A program made the translations under genes and the position numbers. A stretch of 64,000 nucleotides of DNA, from the NCBI RefSeq assembly GCF_000189635.1, contig NW_002476369.1, forward strand, positions 1,407 through 65,406, read 5' to 3'. The notes below the pieces were generated by a model. That model was given only the letters and a program-made list of their open reading frames with translations, was not told the origin of the DNA and ran no database searches. The first letter of the stretch is position 1, and every line of letters begins with the position of its first letter. Of this stretch, positions 1-11,810 are shown piece by piece. The DNA is from Tetrahymena thermophila SB210. Lineage: Eukaryota; Ciliophora; Oligohymenophorea; Hymenostomatida; Tetrahymenidae.

Positions 1-1
1 A

Positions 2-3000
2 GAAATCCCTTAATAAGACTATTCATAAGAAAAAATTAATTAGGAACTAAAAAAAAAAGAAAAAAATTACTCTTTAGATTGTTGTATTGGATAAGGTGGT
101 GAGTCCTTAATTTATGAAGATAAAAACAATAAAAATGTAATAATAAAATTAATTCATTTATAAATCAATTAAACTATAGAAAAGCAAAAGAAAATTTTTC
201 ACATCTTAAAAAATGAAAAAAAATTTATATAATTGATTGACCACATAGAAATATATGACAATTTACATATATTTATTCATGAAAAATACTAAAAAAATTT
301 GAATTAAGAGTTAGAAGATTTTGACTAATTAGAAAATAAATTTACAGAGCAAAAATTAATAAAGATGATTTTTGATCTAATCCATGGATTAATAGACTTG
401 CAACATAATAAAATCTTACATCTAGATATAAAACCAAAGAATATTTTAGTTGATTATAGAGGAAACTATATTTATACTGATTTTGGAATTTCTGAAATTT
501 ATTAGGAAGGTAGTAGTATGTAAATTAGAGGTTTTACAAATAAATATTCATCATAAGAATAGAGGAATTAAGATGTAAATAAAATAAGTTATAAATCTGA
601 TGTGTATTCATTAGGATAAACTCTCTTAAAAGTTATAGAGAGATTTAAAGAGCTTAATAGCTAAAGCTAATTGATAGAATTTGCAAAATTTATCAATGAC
701 ATTGAAGACATTGTGAATTAAAGAATGGTCTAAGAAGAAATTGACTAAAGATCTGATTGCTATTAAATTCATTCTCGATTCGTTGATGTGTTATTTAATA
801 TTAAAAGTTAAATAGATGCTACATTTATTAACGAAATAGGGCTTGAAATTAATCGCTATCTTACATCGCATTTATCTGTAAATAAATATCTGAAATTACA
901 ATTCTAAATTTAAATTCTGTTGGATTGGTTAATATTTCTTTCAAATAAATGTTTATATTCTTATAATTAATTATCAATAATAAAATATTTTTAAATTTTA
1001 ACAAATAAAAATTAATTTAATTATAAATATAAAAGTAAAAGGAGGTATCTGACAAATTTATGGTTGAAAAACAAATAAAATAATGGCCAATTGAGGTTAT
1101 CTGTTTTTACTTAAAGTAAAATTTTTTAAAATGATAAAAAATATTTTATAATAATTCTTTAATTAGTTGTAAGCCTACAAAAGATTAATTTGCTAACTTA
1201 ATCAATGAAATAGAATTAAATAGAGAAAAGCCTTCTGAATTAAATATTTATTAGGAGTAAATTTAAATATTTTAATTATAAAATTATATTTTGGACAGAT
1301 TCATCTAAATAAAATAATTTAATTATATTAGAAAAAATATGATTGAAGAAGATATCTTAGATTATTTTAAGAGTTTCTCTAAATAGTTCACAAAAATCAA
1401 AGCATATTTTAAGTATTTGTTAAATAGTAAGTTTAAAATAATTTAAAATTATTCTTAAAATTTACAGTAAAAAAGAATACACGATAGAAAAAAAAAATGG
1501 ATTACAAAACAATTAACTATAACTTCTTTAATAAGGTGATAAATTTAATCTAAATTTGAGGTAATTATCTTAATTAATGATTTTTATTGAAATCAATAAA
1601 TATTCAATTTTTTTAGATATTTAAATTTTAAAATAAAGCTAATTTTTTGCTTTAAATTATTTAGTATTTGTTGTCTAATAAAAAATTATATATTATTTAT
1701 TTTGAAATTAGAAATAAACTACTTTACTATTTTAAATCTTCTGATTAATTTACTTTTTGTATTTATTTGCTAGCTTTCTAGATTATAGGTTTTATTTTTT
1801 TTAATAACTATTTTTAATTTATTTTTAAAGCCAAAATGAGAAGATAAAGGACATTATTTTAGGAAAGTTTAAAAATGCAACTTATTTAAATCTAAATTAA
1901 GAGTAATTTTGTATTTGTTTTTATTCTTTTTTGGAAATTAATTTATTTTTTATTATTTTATTTTATTTTATTTTATATTAAGTGGGGTTGAGTGGTTTTG
2001 AAATTTTTTGGAATTTATTTCTTAATTTTTCTAGCAGAATTTCAATAAGTTTTTATTTAAAATTTGAATGCTAAGTAGCCTTCTTGCTTTTTTTAATTTG
2101 TCAGAATTTATCTAATAAATCTATCTGTGATTTTATTATACTGAATTAGTTTACTTACTCATCACAACACAATTAAAATACTAACGAAAGCCATTGTTTT
2201 TTTACCATCCTTTCTCCTCCATATTTATTTATTTAATTCGTTATTTATTCTTATATTTAAAGATATAATCATATTGGTGATTATGGTGCAAAAGAATTAG
2301 GTACAGGAATAGCCTAGTGCTAGAATATCACAACTTTAACGCTTAATTTAAGGTAAAAAATTAATTTATTGATTGATAAACTAATAATTGAGAATTGATT
2401 ATTTTAAGCTTTTGACTTAGTTATTAGATAATTAAGCCAGCTTGCCATTTACTAACTAACTTGCTTATTTACTTACTAACCAAAAAAAAAATATAACGAA
2501 TTTCTTTACTTACTCATCACAACACAACTAAAATACTAACGAAAGCCTATTTTTTTACCATCCTTTCTCCTCCATATTTATTTATTTAATTCGTTATTTA
2601 TTCTTATATTTAAAGAGGGAATTATATTGGTGATGAGGGTGCAAAATATTTAGGCACAGAAATAGCCTAGTGCAAGAATATCACAACTTTAAGGCTTAAT
2701 TTAAGGTAAAAAATTAATTTATTGATTGATAAACTAATAATTGAGAATTGATTATTTTAAGCTTTTGACTTAGTTATTAGCTAATTGAGCCAACTTGCCA
2801 TTTCTAACTAACTTGCCTATTTACTTACTAACCAAATAAAATATAACGAATTTCTTTACTTACTCAACACAACACAACACAACTAAAATACTAACGAAAG
2901 CCATAGTTTTTTTACCATCCTTTCTCTTTCATATTTATATATTTAATTCGTTATTTATTCTTATATTGAAAGTTCGAATAATATAGGTGCATAGGGTTCA

Positions 3001-6000
3001 AAAGATTTAGGCACAGGAATAGCCTAGTGCAAGAATATCACAACTTTGACGCTTAATGCAGAGTAAAAATTAAATTTATTGATTGATAAACTAATAATTG
3101 AGAATAGATTATTTTAAGCTTTTGACTTAATTATTAGCTAATTAAGCCAGCTTATCATTTGCTAACTAACTTGTTTATTTACTTACTAACCAAATAAAAT
3201 ATAACGAATTTCTTTACTTACTCATCACAACACAACTAAAATAATAACGAAATCCATCGTTTTTTTACTATCCTTTCTCCTCCATATTTATTTATTTAAT
3301 TCGTTATTTATTCTTATATTTAAAGTTCGAATAACATTGGTGCATAGGGTGCAAAAGATTTAGGCACAGGAATAGCCTATTCCCAGAATATCACAACTTT
3401 AACTATTAATTTAAAGTAAAAATTAAATTTATTGATTAATAAACTAATAATTGAGAATTGATTATTTTAAGCTTTTGACTTAGTTATTAGCTAATTAAGC
3501 CAGCTTGTCATTTACTAACTAACTTGCTTATTTACTTACTTACTAACCAAATAAAATATAACGAATTTCTTTACTTACTCATCACAACACAACTAAAATA
3601 CGAACGAAAGTCATCGTTTTTTTACCATCCTTTCTCCTCCATATTTATTTATTTAATTCGTAATTTATTCTTATATTTAAAGTTGGAATAATATTGGTGG
3701 ATAGGGTGCAAGAGATTTAGTCACAGGAATAGCCTAGTGCAAGAATATAACAACTTTGACTTTTAACGTAGAGTAAAAATTAAATTTATTGATTGATAAA
3801 CTAATAATTGAGAATTGATTATTTTAAGCTTTTGACTTAGTTATTAGCTAATTAAGCAACCTTTTCATTTACTAACAAACTTTCTTATTTACTTACTAAC
3901 TAACCAAATAAAATATAACGAATTTCTATACTTAATAATCACAACACAACTAAAATACTAATGAAAGCCATCGTTTTTTTACCATCCTTTCTCCTCCATT
4001 TTTATTTATTTAATTCGTTATTTATTTTTATATTTAAAGTTTGAATAAAATTGGTGCATACGGTGCAAAATATATAAGCACAGGAATAGCCTAGTGCCAG
4101 AATATCACAACTTTAAAGCTCAATTTAAGGTAAAAATTAAATTTATTGATTGATAAACTAATTATTGATAATTGATTATTTTAAGCTTTTGACTTAATTA
4201 TTAGTTAATTAAGCCAGCTTGCCATTTACTTACTAACTTGCTTAATTACTTACTAACCAAAAAAAATATAAAGAATTTCTTTACTTACTCACCACAACAC
4301 AACTAAAATACTAAAGAAAGCCATCTTTTTATGCCATCCTTTCTCCTCTATATTTATTTATTTAATTCGTTATTTATTCTTATATTTAAAGAAGGAATGA
4401 TATTGGTGTATAGGGTGCAAAAGATTTAGGTACAGGAATAGCCTATTGCAAGAATATAACAACTTTAACTCTTAATTTATAGTAAAAATTATATTTATTG
4501 ATTGATAAACTAATAATTGACAATTGATTATTTTAAGCTTTTGACTTAGTTATTAGCTAATTAAGCCAGCTTGTCATTTACTAACTAACTTGTTTATTTA
4601 CTTACTTACCAAATAAAATATAACTAATTTCTTTACTTACTCATCACAACACAACTAAAATACTAAAGAAAGCCAGCCATATTTTTTTACCATCCTTTCT
4701 CCTCCATATTTATTTATTTAATTCGTTATTTATTCTTATATTTAAAGAGGAAATAATATTGGTGCATAGGGTGCAAAAGATTTAGGTACAGGAATAGCCT
4801 ATTGCAAGAATATAACAACTTTAACTCTTAATTTATAGTAAAAATTAAATTTATTGATTGATAAACTAATAATTGACAATTGATTATTTTAAGCTTTTGA
4901 CTTAGTTATTAGCTAATTAAGCCAGCTTGTCATTTACTAACTAACTTGTTTATTTACTTACTAACCAAATAAAATATAACTAATTTCTTTACTTACTGAT
5001 CACAATACAACTAAAATACTAACGAAAGCCATCATTTTTTATCATCCTTTCTCCTCCATATTTATTTATTTATTTAATTCGTTATTTATTGTTATATTTA
5101 AAGTTGGAATAATATTGGTGCATAGGGTGCAAAAGATTTAGGTACAGGAATAGCCTAGTGCAAGAATATCACAACTTTGACGCTTAATGTAGAGTAAAAA
5201 TTAAATTTATTGATTGATAAACTAATAATTGAGGATTGATTATTTTAAGCTTTTGACTTAATTATTAGCTAATTAAGCCAGCTTATCATTTGCTAACTAA
5301 CTTGCCTATTTACTTACTAACCAAATAAAATATAACGAATTTCTATACTTAATAATCACAACACAACTAAAATACTAACGAAAGCCATCGTTTTTTACCA
5401 TCCTTTCTCCTCCATATTTATTTATTTAATTCGTTATTTATTCTTATATTTAAAGTTCGAATAAGATTGGTGCATAGGGTGCAAAAGATTTAGGCACAGG
5501 AATAGCCTTGTGCCAGAATATCACAACTTTGACGCTTAATGTAGAGTAAAAATTAAATTTATTGATTGATAAACTAATAATTGAGGATTGATTATTTTAA
5601 GCTTTTGACTTAGTTATTAGCTAATTAAGCCAGCTAGCCATTTACTAACTAACTTGCTTATTTACTTACTTACTAACCAAATAAAATATAACGAATTTCT
5701 TTATTTACTAAACACAACGCAATTACAATACTAACGAAAGCCATCGTTTTTTACCATACTTTCTCCTCCATATTTATTTATTTAATTCGTTATTTATTCT
5801 TATATTTAAAGAGGGAATTATATTGGTGATGAGGGTGCAAAAGATTTAGGCACAGGAATAGCCTAGTGCCAGAATATCATAACTTTGACACTTAATGTAG
5901 AGTAAAAATTAAATTTATTGATTGATAAACTAATAATTGAGAATTGATTATTTATAGCTTTTGACTTAGTTATTAGCTAATTAAGCCAGCTTGCCATTTA

Positions 6001-8401
6001 CTAACTAACTTGCTTATTTACTTACTTACTAACCAAATAAAATATAACGAATTTCTTTATTTACTAAACACAACGCAATTACAATACTAACGAAAGCCAT
6101 CGTTTTTTACCATACTTTCTCCTCCATATTTATTTATTTAATTCGTTATTTATTCTTATATTTAAAGAGGGAATTATATTGGTGATGAGGGTGCAAAAGA
6201 TTTAGGCACAGGAATAGCCTAGTGCCAGAATATCATAACTTTGACACTTAATGTAGAGTAAAAATTAAATTTATTGATTGATAAACTAATAATTGAGAAT
6301 TGATTATTTATAGCTTTTGACTTAGTTATTAGCTAATTAAGCCAGCTTGCCATTTACTAACTAACTTGCTTATTTACTTACTTACTAACCAAATAAAATA
6401 TAACGAAGTTCTTTACTTACTCATCACAACACAACTAAAATACTAACGAAAGCCATTGTTTTTTTACCATCCTTTCTCCTCCATATTTATTTATTTAATT
6501 CTTTATTTATTCTTATATTTAAAGTTCGAATAAGATTGATGCATAGGGTGCAAAAGATTTAGGCAAAGGAATAGCCTAGTGCAAGAATATCACAACATTG
6601 ACGCTTAATGTAGAGTAAAAATTAAATTTATTGATTGATAAACTAATAATTGAGAATTGATTATTTTAAGCTTTTGAATTAGTTATTAGCTAATTAAGCC
6701 AGCTTGCCATTTACTAACTAACTTTCTTATTTACTTACTTACTAACCAAATAAAATATAACTAATTTCTTTACTTACTTACTCATCACAACACAACTAAA
6801 ATACTAACGAAAGCCATCGTTTTTTACCATCCTTTCTCCTCCATATTTATTTATTTAATTCGTTATTTATTCTTATATTTAAAGATATAATCATATTGGT
6901 GATGAGGGTGCAAAAGATTTAGGCACAGGAATAGCCTTTTGCCAGAATATCACAACTTTAAAGCTCAATTTAGGGTAAAAATTAAATTTATACTAATTTT
7001 ATTGATTTATAAACTAATAAATGAGATTTGATTATTTTAAGCTTTTGACTTAGTTATTAGTTAATTAAGTCAGATTGCCATTTACTAACTAACTTGCTTA
7101 TTTACTTACTAACCAAATAAAATATAACGAATTTCTTTACTTACTCTTCACAACACAACTAAAATACTAACGAAAGCCATCGTTTTTTACCATCCTTTCT
7201 CCTTCATATTTATTTATTTAATTCGTTATTTATTTTTATATTTAAAGAGGGAATAATATTTGTGATGAGGGTGCAAAAGATTTAGGCACAAGAATATCCT
7301 ATTCCCAGAATATCACAACTTTAAAGCTCAATTTAGGGTAAAAATTAAATTTATTGATTGATAAACTAATAAATGAGAATTGATTATTTTAAGCTTTTGA
7401 CTTAATTATTAGCTAATTAAGCCAGCTTGCCATTTACTAACTAACTTGTTTATTTACTTAATTACTTACTAACCAAATAAAATATAACGAATTTCTTTAT
7501 TTACTAAACACAACGCAATTACAATACTAACGAAAGCCATCGTTTTTTACCATCCTTTCTCCTTCATATTTATTTATTTAATTCTTTATTTATTCTTATA
7601 TTTAAAGAGGGAATTATATTCATGATGAGGGTGCAAAAGATTTAGTCCCAGGAATAGCCTTGTGCCAGAATATCACAACTTTGACGCTTAACGTAGAGTA
7701 AAAATTAAATTTATTGATTGATAAACTAATAAATGAGATTTGATTATTTTAAGCTTTTGACTTAGTTATTAGCTAATTAAGCCAGCATGCCATTTACTAA
7801 CTAACTTGCTTATTTACTTACTAACCAAATAAAATATAACGAATTTCTTTACTTACTCTTCACAACACAACTAAAATACTAACGAAAGCCATCATTTTTT
7901 ACCATCCTTTCTCCTTCATATTTATTTATTTAATTCGTTATTTATTCTTATATTTAAAGAGGGAATTATATTGGTGATGAGGGTGCAAAAGATTTAGGCA
8001 CAGGAATAGCCTAGTGCAAGAATATCACAACTTTAAAGCTCAATTTAGGGTAAAAATTAAATTTATTGATTGATAAACTAATAAATGAGAATTGATTATT
8101 TTAAGCTTTTGACTTAATTATTAGCTAATTAAGCCAGCTTGCCATTTACTAACTAACTTGTTTATTTACTTACTAACCAAATAAAATATAACGAATTTCC
8201 TTACTTACTAATTACAACACAACTAAAATACTAACGAAAGCCATCGTTTTTTACCATCCTTTCTCCTTCATATCTATTTATTTAATTCTTTATTTATTCT
8301 TATATTTAAAGAGGGAATTATATTGGTGATGAGGGTGCAAAAGATTTAGGCACAGGAATAGCCTAGTGCAAGAATATCACAACTTTAAAGCTCAATTTAG
8401 G
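2..8401 (+). CDS. Kinase-LRR protein, locus 1 (5' partial, introns inferred)
   Basis: Read with TAA/TAG as Gln. The frame is open from base 2 with no ATG, so the start lies outside the window. A glycine-rich loop (IGQGGESLIYED, from about base 86), a VAIK-like lysine (VIIKLI), a catalytic loop HLDIKPKN at 419 (the usual HRD Arg is Leu) and DFG (TDFGIS) mark a Ser/Thr-type kinase; APE is not clear. The frame moves from phase 2 to phase 1 between about 1100 and 1190 (candidate intron 1116-1183) and again near a run of ten A's at 1488-1497, ending ..FNLNLR before a GTAATT donor at 1561. A 72-nt divergent LRR exon (1831-1902) and eighteen 90-nt LRR exons (2263-8401) follow in compatible phase. 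The kinase may signal from an LRR sensing tail. The 3' end is unresolved, and the frame shifts could be introns, assembly errors or decay. Confidence 0.65.
2263..8401 (+). repeat. LRR exon array 1: 18 intact tandem exon-intron units of ~356 bp
   Basis: Eighteen exons of exactly 90 nt start at 2263, 2616, 2973, 3326, 3683, 4040, 4392, 4748, 5104, 5456, 5812, 6168, 6525, 6885, 7248, 7608, 7960 and 8312. Each follows ..TTAAAG (one ..TTGAAAG) and precedes GTAAAA. The first base completes a codon begun by the previous exon and the last two bases start the next, so every exon is symmetric and interchangeable. None has an in-frame TGA. The repeat reads NNIGDEGAKDLGTGIAQC, then KNITTLTLNL plus one or two variable residues: a ribonuclease-inhibitor-like LRR with the strand at TTLTLNL. 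Variation clusters in the first eight residues (IGDEG or IGAQG) and at the last few. Introns of about 262-273 nt are nearly as conserved as the exons. A 19th unit is truncated at 8666-8684. Confidence 0.9.
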
Positions 8402-8665
8402 GTAAAAATTAAATTTATTGATTGATAAACTAATAATTGAGAATTGATTATTTTAAGCTCTTGACTTGGTTATAAGCTAATTAAGCTAGCTTGTCATTTA
8501 CTAACTAACTTGCTTATTTACTTACTTACTAACAAAAAAAAATATAACGAATTTCTTTACTTACTCATCACAACACAACTAAAATACTAAATAAAAACAA
8601 TCATTTTTTTACTATTATTTCTCCTCCCAATTTATTTATTTAAATCGTTATTCTTATGTTTAAAG

Positions 8666-8684
8666 TTGGAATAATATTGGTGAT
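8666..8684 (+). pseudogene. Truncated 19th LRR exon of array 1
   Basis: After a TTTAAAG acceptor the exon begins like the others (NNIGD) but breaks after 19 nt. It jumps straight to intron sequence (AATAATTGAAAATT..), so the rest of the exon, the donor and about 20 nt of intron are deleted. The next intron copy and the conserved 3' flank follow. The frame stays open past the break until a TGA near 9059, so a read-through terminal exon cannot be excluded. Confidence 0.7.
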
Positions 8685-8699
8685 ATACCAATAATTGAA

Positions 8700-10205
8700 A
8701 ATTTATTTTTTAAGCTTTTGACTTAGTTATTAGCTAATTAAACCAGCTTATCATTTACTAGTTAACTTGCTTATTTATATACTTAATTACTTATTTACTA
8801 ATAAAATAAAACGAATTTCTTTACTTACTCATCATAACACAACTAAAATTCTAACGAAAGCTATTTTTTTTTATAATTCTTTGAATAAAATACACCCATT
8901 TCACACTGTACACATTTTTTAATATAAGTAGCAAATACATATTGGCTATTTTGTAGAGTCACCATTATATTTTTTTTAATGTGTACTTTTATTTCTCGTA
9001 ATATTACTTTAATAAAATAAATGTCTAAAAAAATAAAATTAAAAATAAAAAATATTTGAAGTCTAAATAAAAATAACAAATTTAAATATTTTATTGAAAA
9101 TATATTTTTAATATTAAGATTAAATAATTATAAATAATAAAAAAATTCTAAACTTTCTTCATTATTTATTATAAATTTAAGTCAAATACTAACAACAAAC
9201 CCAATTTTAATATTTTATAATTCATAAATAAATTATATTTTAGCAATACAGTTTATTTATATATGATTATATTATTAGATGCTTTTACGAGTTTATCATA
9301 ACTTCTATCATTTTATTAAAAAATTAATTAAAAAAAATAAAAAAATAATTATATATTCTAAATATCTATGAAAATTATGATTTTTAACTATTCTATTTGA
9401 ATTGCGAACTGTGAGGACGCTCTCTTTCAAAATCCTTAATTTTAATGTGCTAAAATTTGTATAACATTATGTGGATTTAAAATAAATTCCCTTTTTTATA
9501 GTTTTTAGATTTAATTAAAACATAATTAAATTTTTAAAACATAATAATTTTCAATATATTTAAATCTTAAAACTGATAATATAATTATTTCTTTAATAAA
9601 AATTTTTGATTGGTTTAAATTTTATTTGTTGAAATTATAAATTTTAATTTTAAAGTTTAGGTGAATAATAGTGTATTTAATTGAAGAATTAACTCTAACA
9701 ATAATTATAGGCTAAAGTAAAATAATATTAATTAAATTTATAAAAAATTGATTTATTTTAAATAATAAAATAGATAAATATATTTTGAAAATCAACTAAA
9801 AGTTAGATAAGACAATCCAATAATATAATAATTTTATAAATTAAAAAATTTAACTCTTCATAATTATGTCTCATAAAAATATTTATTTACTAATTTTGTT
9901 TTTTTATATATTGATTGATTAATTAGATCATGGTTATTATTTATACTTTGATTTATACCTAAAAATTTTGTTTAAATCCTAACCAAAAGTAAACTATCTT
10001 TGAAAATATTTTATTTTTTAAAAACATGAGCTGATGTGATGAATTTATATAATTTATTATAAATACTGTTATTTGAATCTGGAAATATCACTTTAAATAT
10101 GTCAAACAAAAAAATGTATTTTATATAAATAAAAGGCTGACTGTATATTTAATTATCTATTCACATAATTACTTTCTCACACTAAATTTAATAAAAAATT
10201 ACTAT
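8700..10205. repeat. Duplicated 3' flank, copy 1 (mate at ~22920-24435)
   Basis: From the last array intron onward, about 1.4 kb is co-linear with 22920-24435 with scattered substitutions and small indels. Shared landmarks include AACGAAAGCTA plus a run of nine T's, CACACTGTACACAT, GCAAATACATATTG and TGAATTGCGAACTGTG. Similarity stops near 10205. A short minus-strand ORF (8861-9079) falls here and has a diverged counterpart in the mate. I do not call it a gene, because the similarity follows from the DNA duplication. The gene's true terminal exon may lie within the first 300 bp. Confidence 0.8.
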
Positions 10206-11810
10206 AAAATAATTTTTTTAGCCCTTAATTTATTTATGTGGCTGTTAATTAATGAGGATTTAGAATATTTATCATTTATTTCAAAAATAATTTTTATTTC
10301 AATATGAATTTTATTAAAATCTATGTAAATGAATTTTCTTTCAAAAAAATGAAAAAAAATCCTTATATAATTGTTTTATTTAGAAAATAAAAAAATATTA
10401 ATAAAAATTAATGTTCAATGTGATTAATATTTATAAATGTAAGATAGTGTTACAAAAACCAAATTATTCTTTTTATTATTTGAAATTAATAATTTATTTT
10501 ATGACTTTTAGCTATAGAACTATTGTTTTAGTACATATTCAAGTTGAGAGTAAAAAATTTGCATAAAAAATATTGAGGTTTGAAGATATTCAGTCTATAA
10601 TTTAATGATAATATATATAGATTAGTACGAGAAATGTGAATTATGATTAACAAAATAATATTTATTTGTTAAAATCTTATAATTTAATTAACTTAAATAT
10701 TAAAAAGTGAAGTAAGATTAATTTAATAAAATATACATATTAATATTTACTTTTAAATATTTCTATGTAGTTTTTTTATAAAGAAATTGAAAAAATCCAT
10801 CAAACAGGAATATTTATGAAAAAATTTATTACAAATTTTTTTAAAAAAAGAAATGAAAAAATTTATTGATTTGTTTAAACTGCTATTTGGTTTTGAGAAA
10901 GAAAAAAATAAATAAATTGTAAAAGATGTTAGTATATTGATAAATAAGTTAAGACTTTTTCCTTAAGACTCAATTAATTAATATAGACAGATATTTTAAA
11001 TGAAAGTAAATGAGCTTTTCCATTAATTATTATTCATTAATTAATTGAATTTGTTTTTAAATTTTAGCCTGAAATTTTGTTCAAAAAATGTAATCAAAAA
11101 ATATAAAGAGCCGTAAGAAACTAATCAAAGTACTCAAATGTTTAGCTAATAAATTTCTACCAACTCTATGATATATAGGCTATGCTAAAAACCATAATAC
11201 CTATAACTGGGTAAAGCTTTTAGTATTTAGCTCAACTAGGTATTAATAACAAACTTTGAATTTCTTTGATGTATCAGTATTTTTTAGAATTAGATACTCA
11301 ATTTTTTACTTCTATTAATATATTAAATGAATTTGCCAATTTAAATATTTAAAATAATTTAATTTTTATTTATTTTACACTTACTAATAAGATAAAACAA
11401 TTTTATTTTATTATCTCATGTGGTTTTTTGTTTATAAAATAAAAATAATTATTATTTTTTATTTTAAAATAAATTATGTTTTATTATAATTATTCAATAT
11501 ATTATTTTATTACATTTTTTTATAAAAAATTAATATTATTTTTATTAATTTGCATTAGAATATTTAATGATATAATTTGAGAGATGCTATTATATTTGAA
11601 AACTAATAAAATCTTCATCTTGATTAGGCTTTTTTTTTATCAGCTAAATTAATCGAATTTCTTTGAATTAATCTCTATAAATAGTGATACTCAAAATCTC
11701 TTTTGCATATATTTTTTTCACATAAAAAAAAAACAACTGTTTTTAGTAAAAAAAGCATACCTTACAGCCTACTCTTAAAAAGTTAATAGCCAAGCCAACT
11801 CCTCACCTCA
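10206..11810. other. Gene-poor AT-rich stretch with one coding-like patch
   Basis: Mostly featureless AT-rich DNA. One stretch at about 11069-11266 is open and protein-like with Gln codons (residues such as RAVRNQSKYSNVQL and IIPITGQSFQYLAQLG) after a TTTTAG acceptor-like site. It ends in TGA, and no start codon or partner exon is clear. It may be a remnant or an exon of an unrecognised gene. Confidence 0.35.

Noticed and set aside
2263-8684. Tandem array considered as satellite DNA or CRISPR-like repeat
   Set aside because: Each unit contains an intact 90-nt LRR exon with splice borders and conserved phase, and no spacer variability of CRISPR type exists.
8861-9079. Minus-strand 72-aa frame with a similar one at 23119-23310
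   Set aside because: The similarity is explained by duplication of the underlying 3' flank. Copy 2 has an internal deletion, the composition is hydrophobic AT-rich, and no start context or partner exon is seen.
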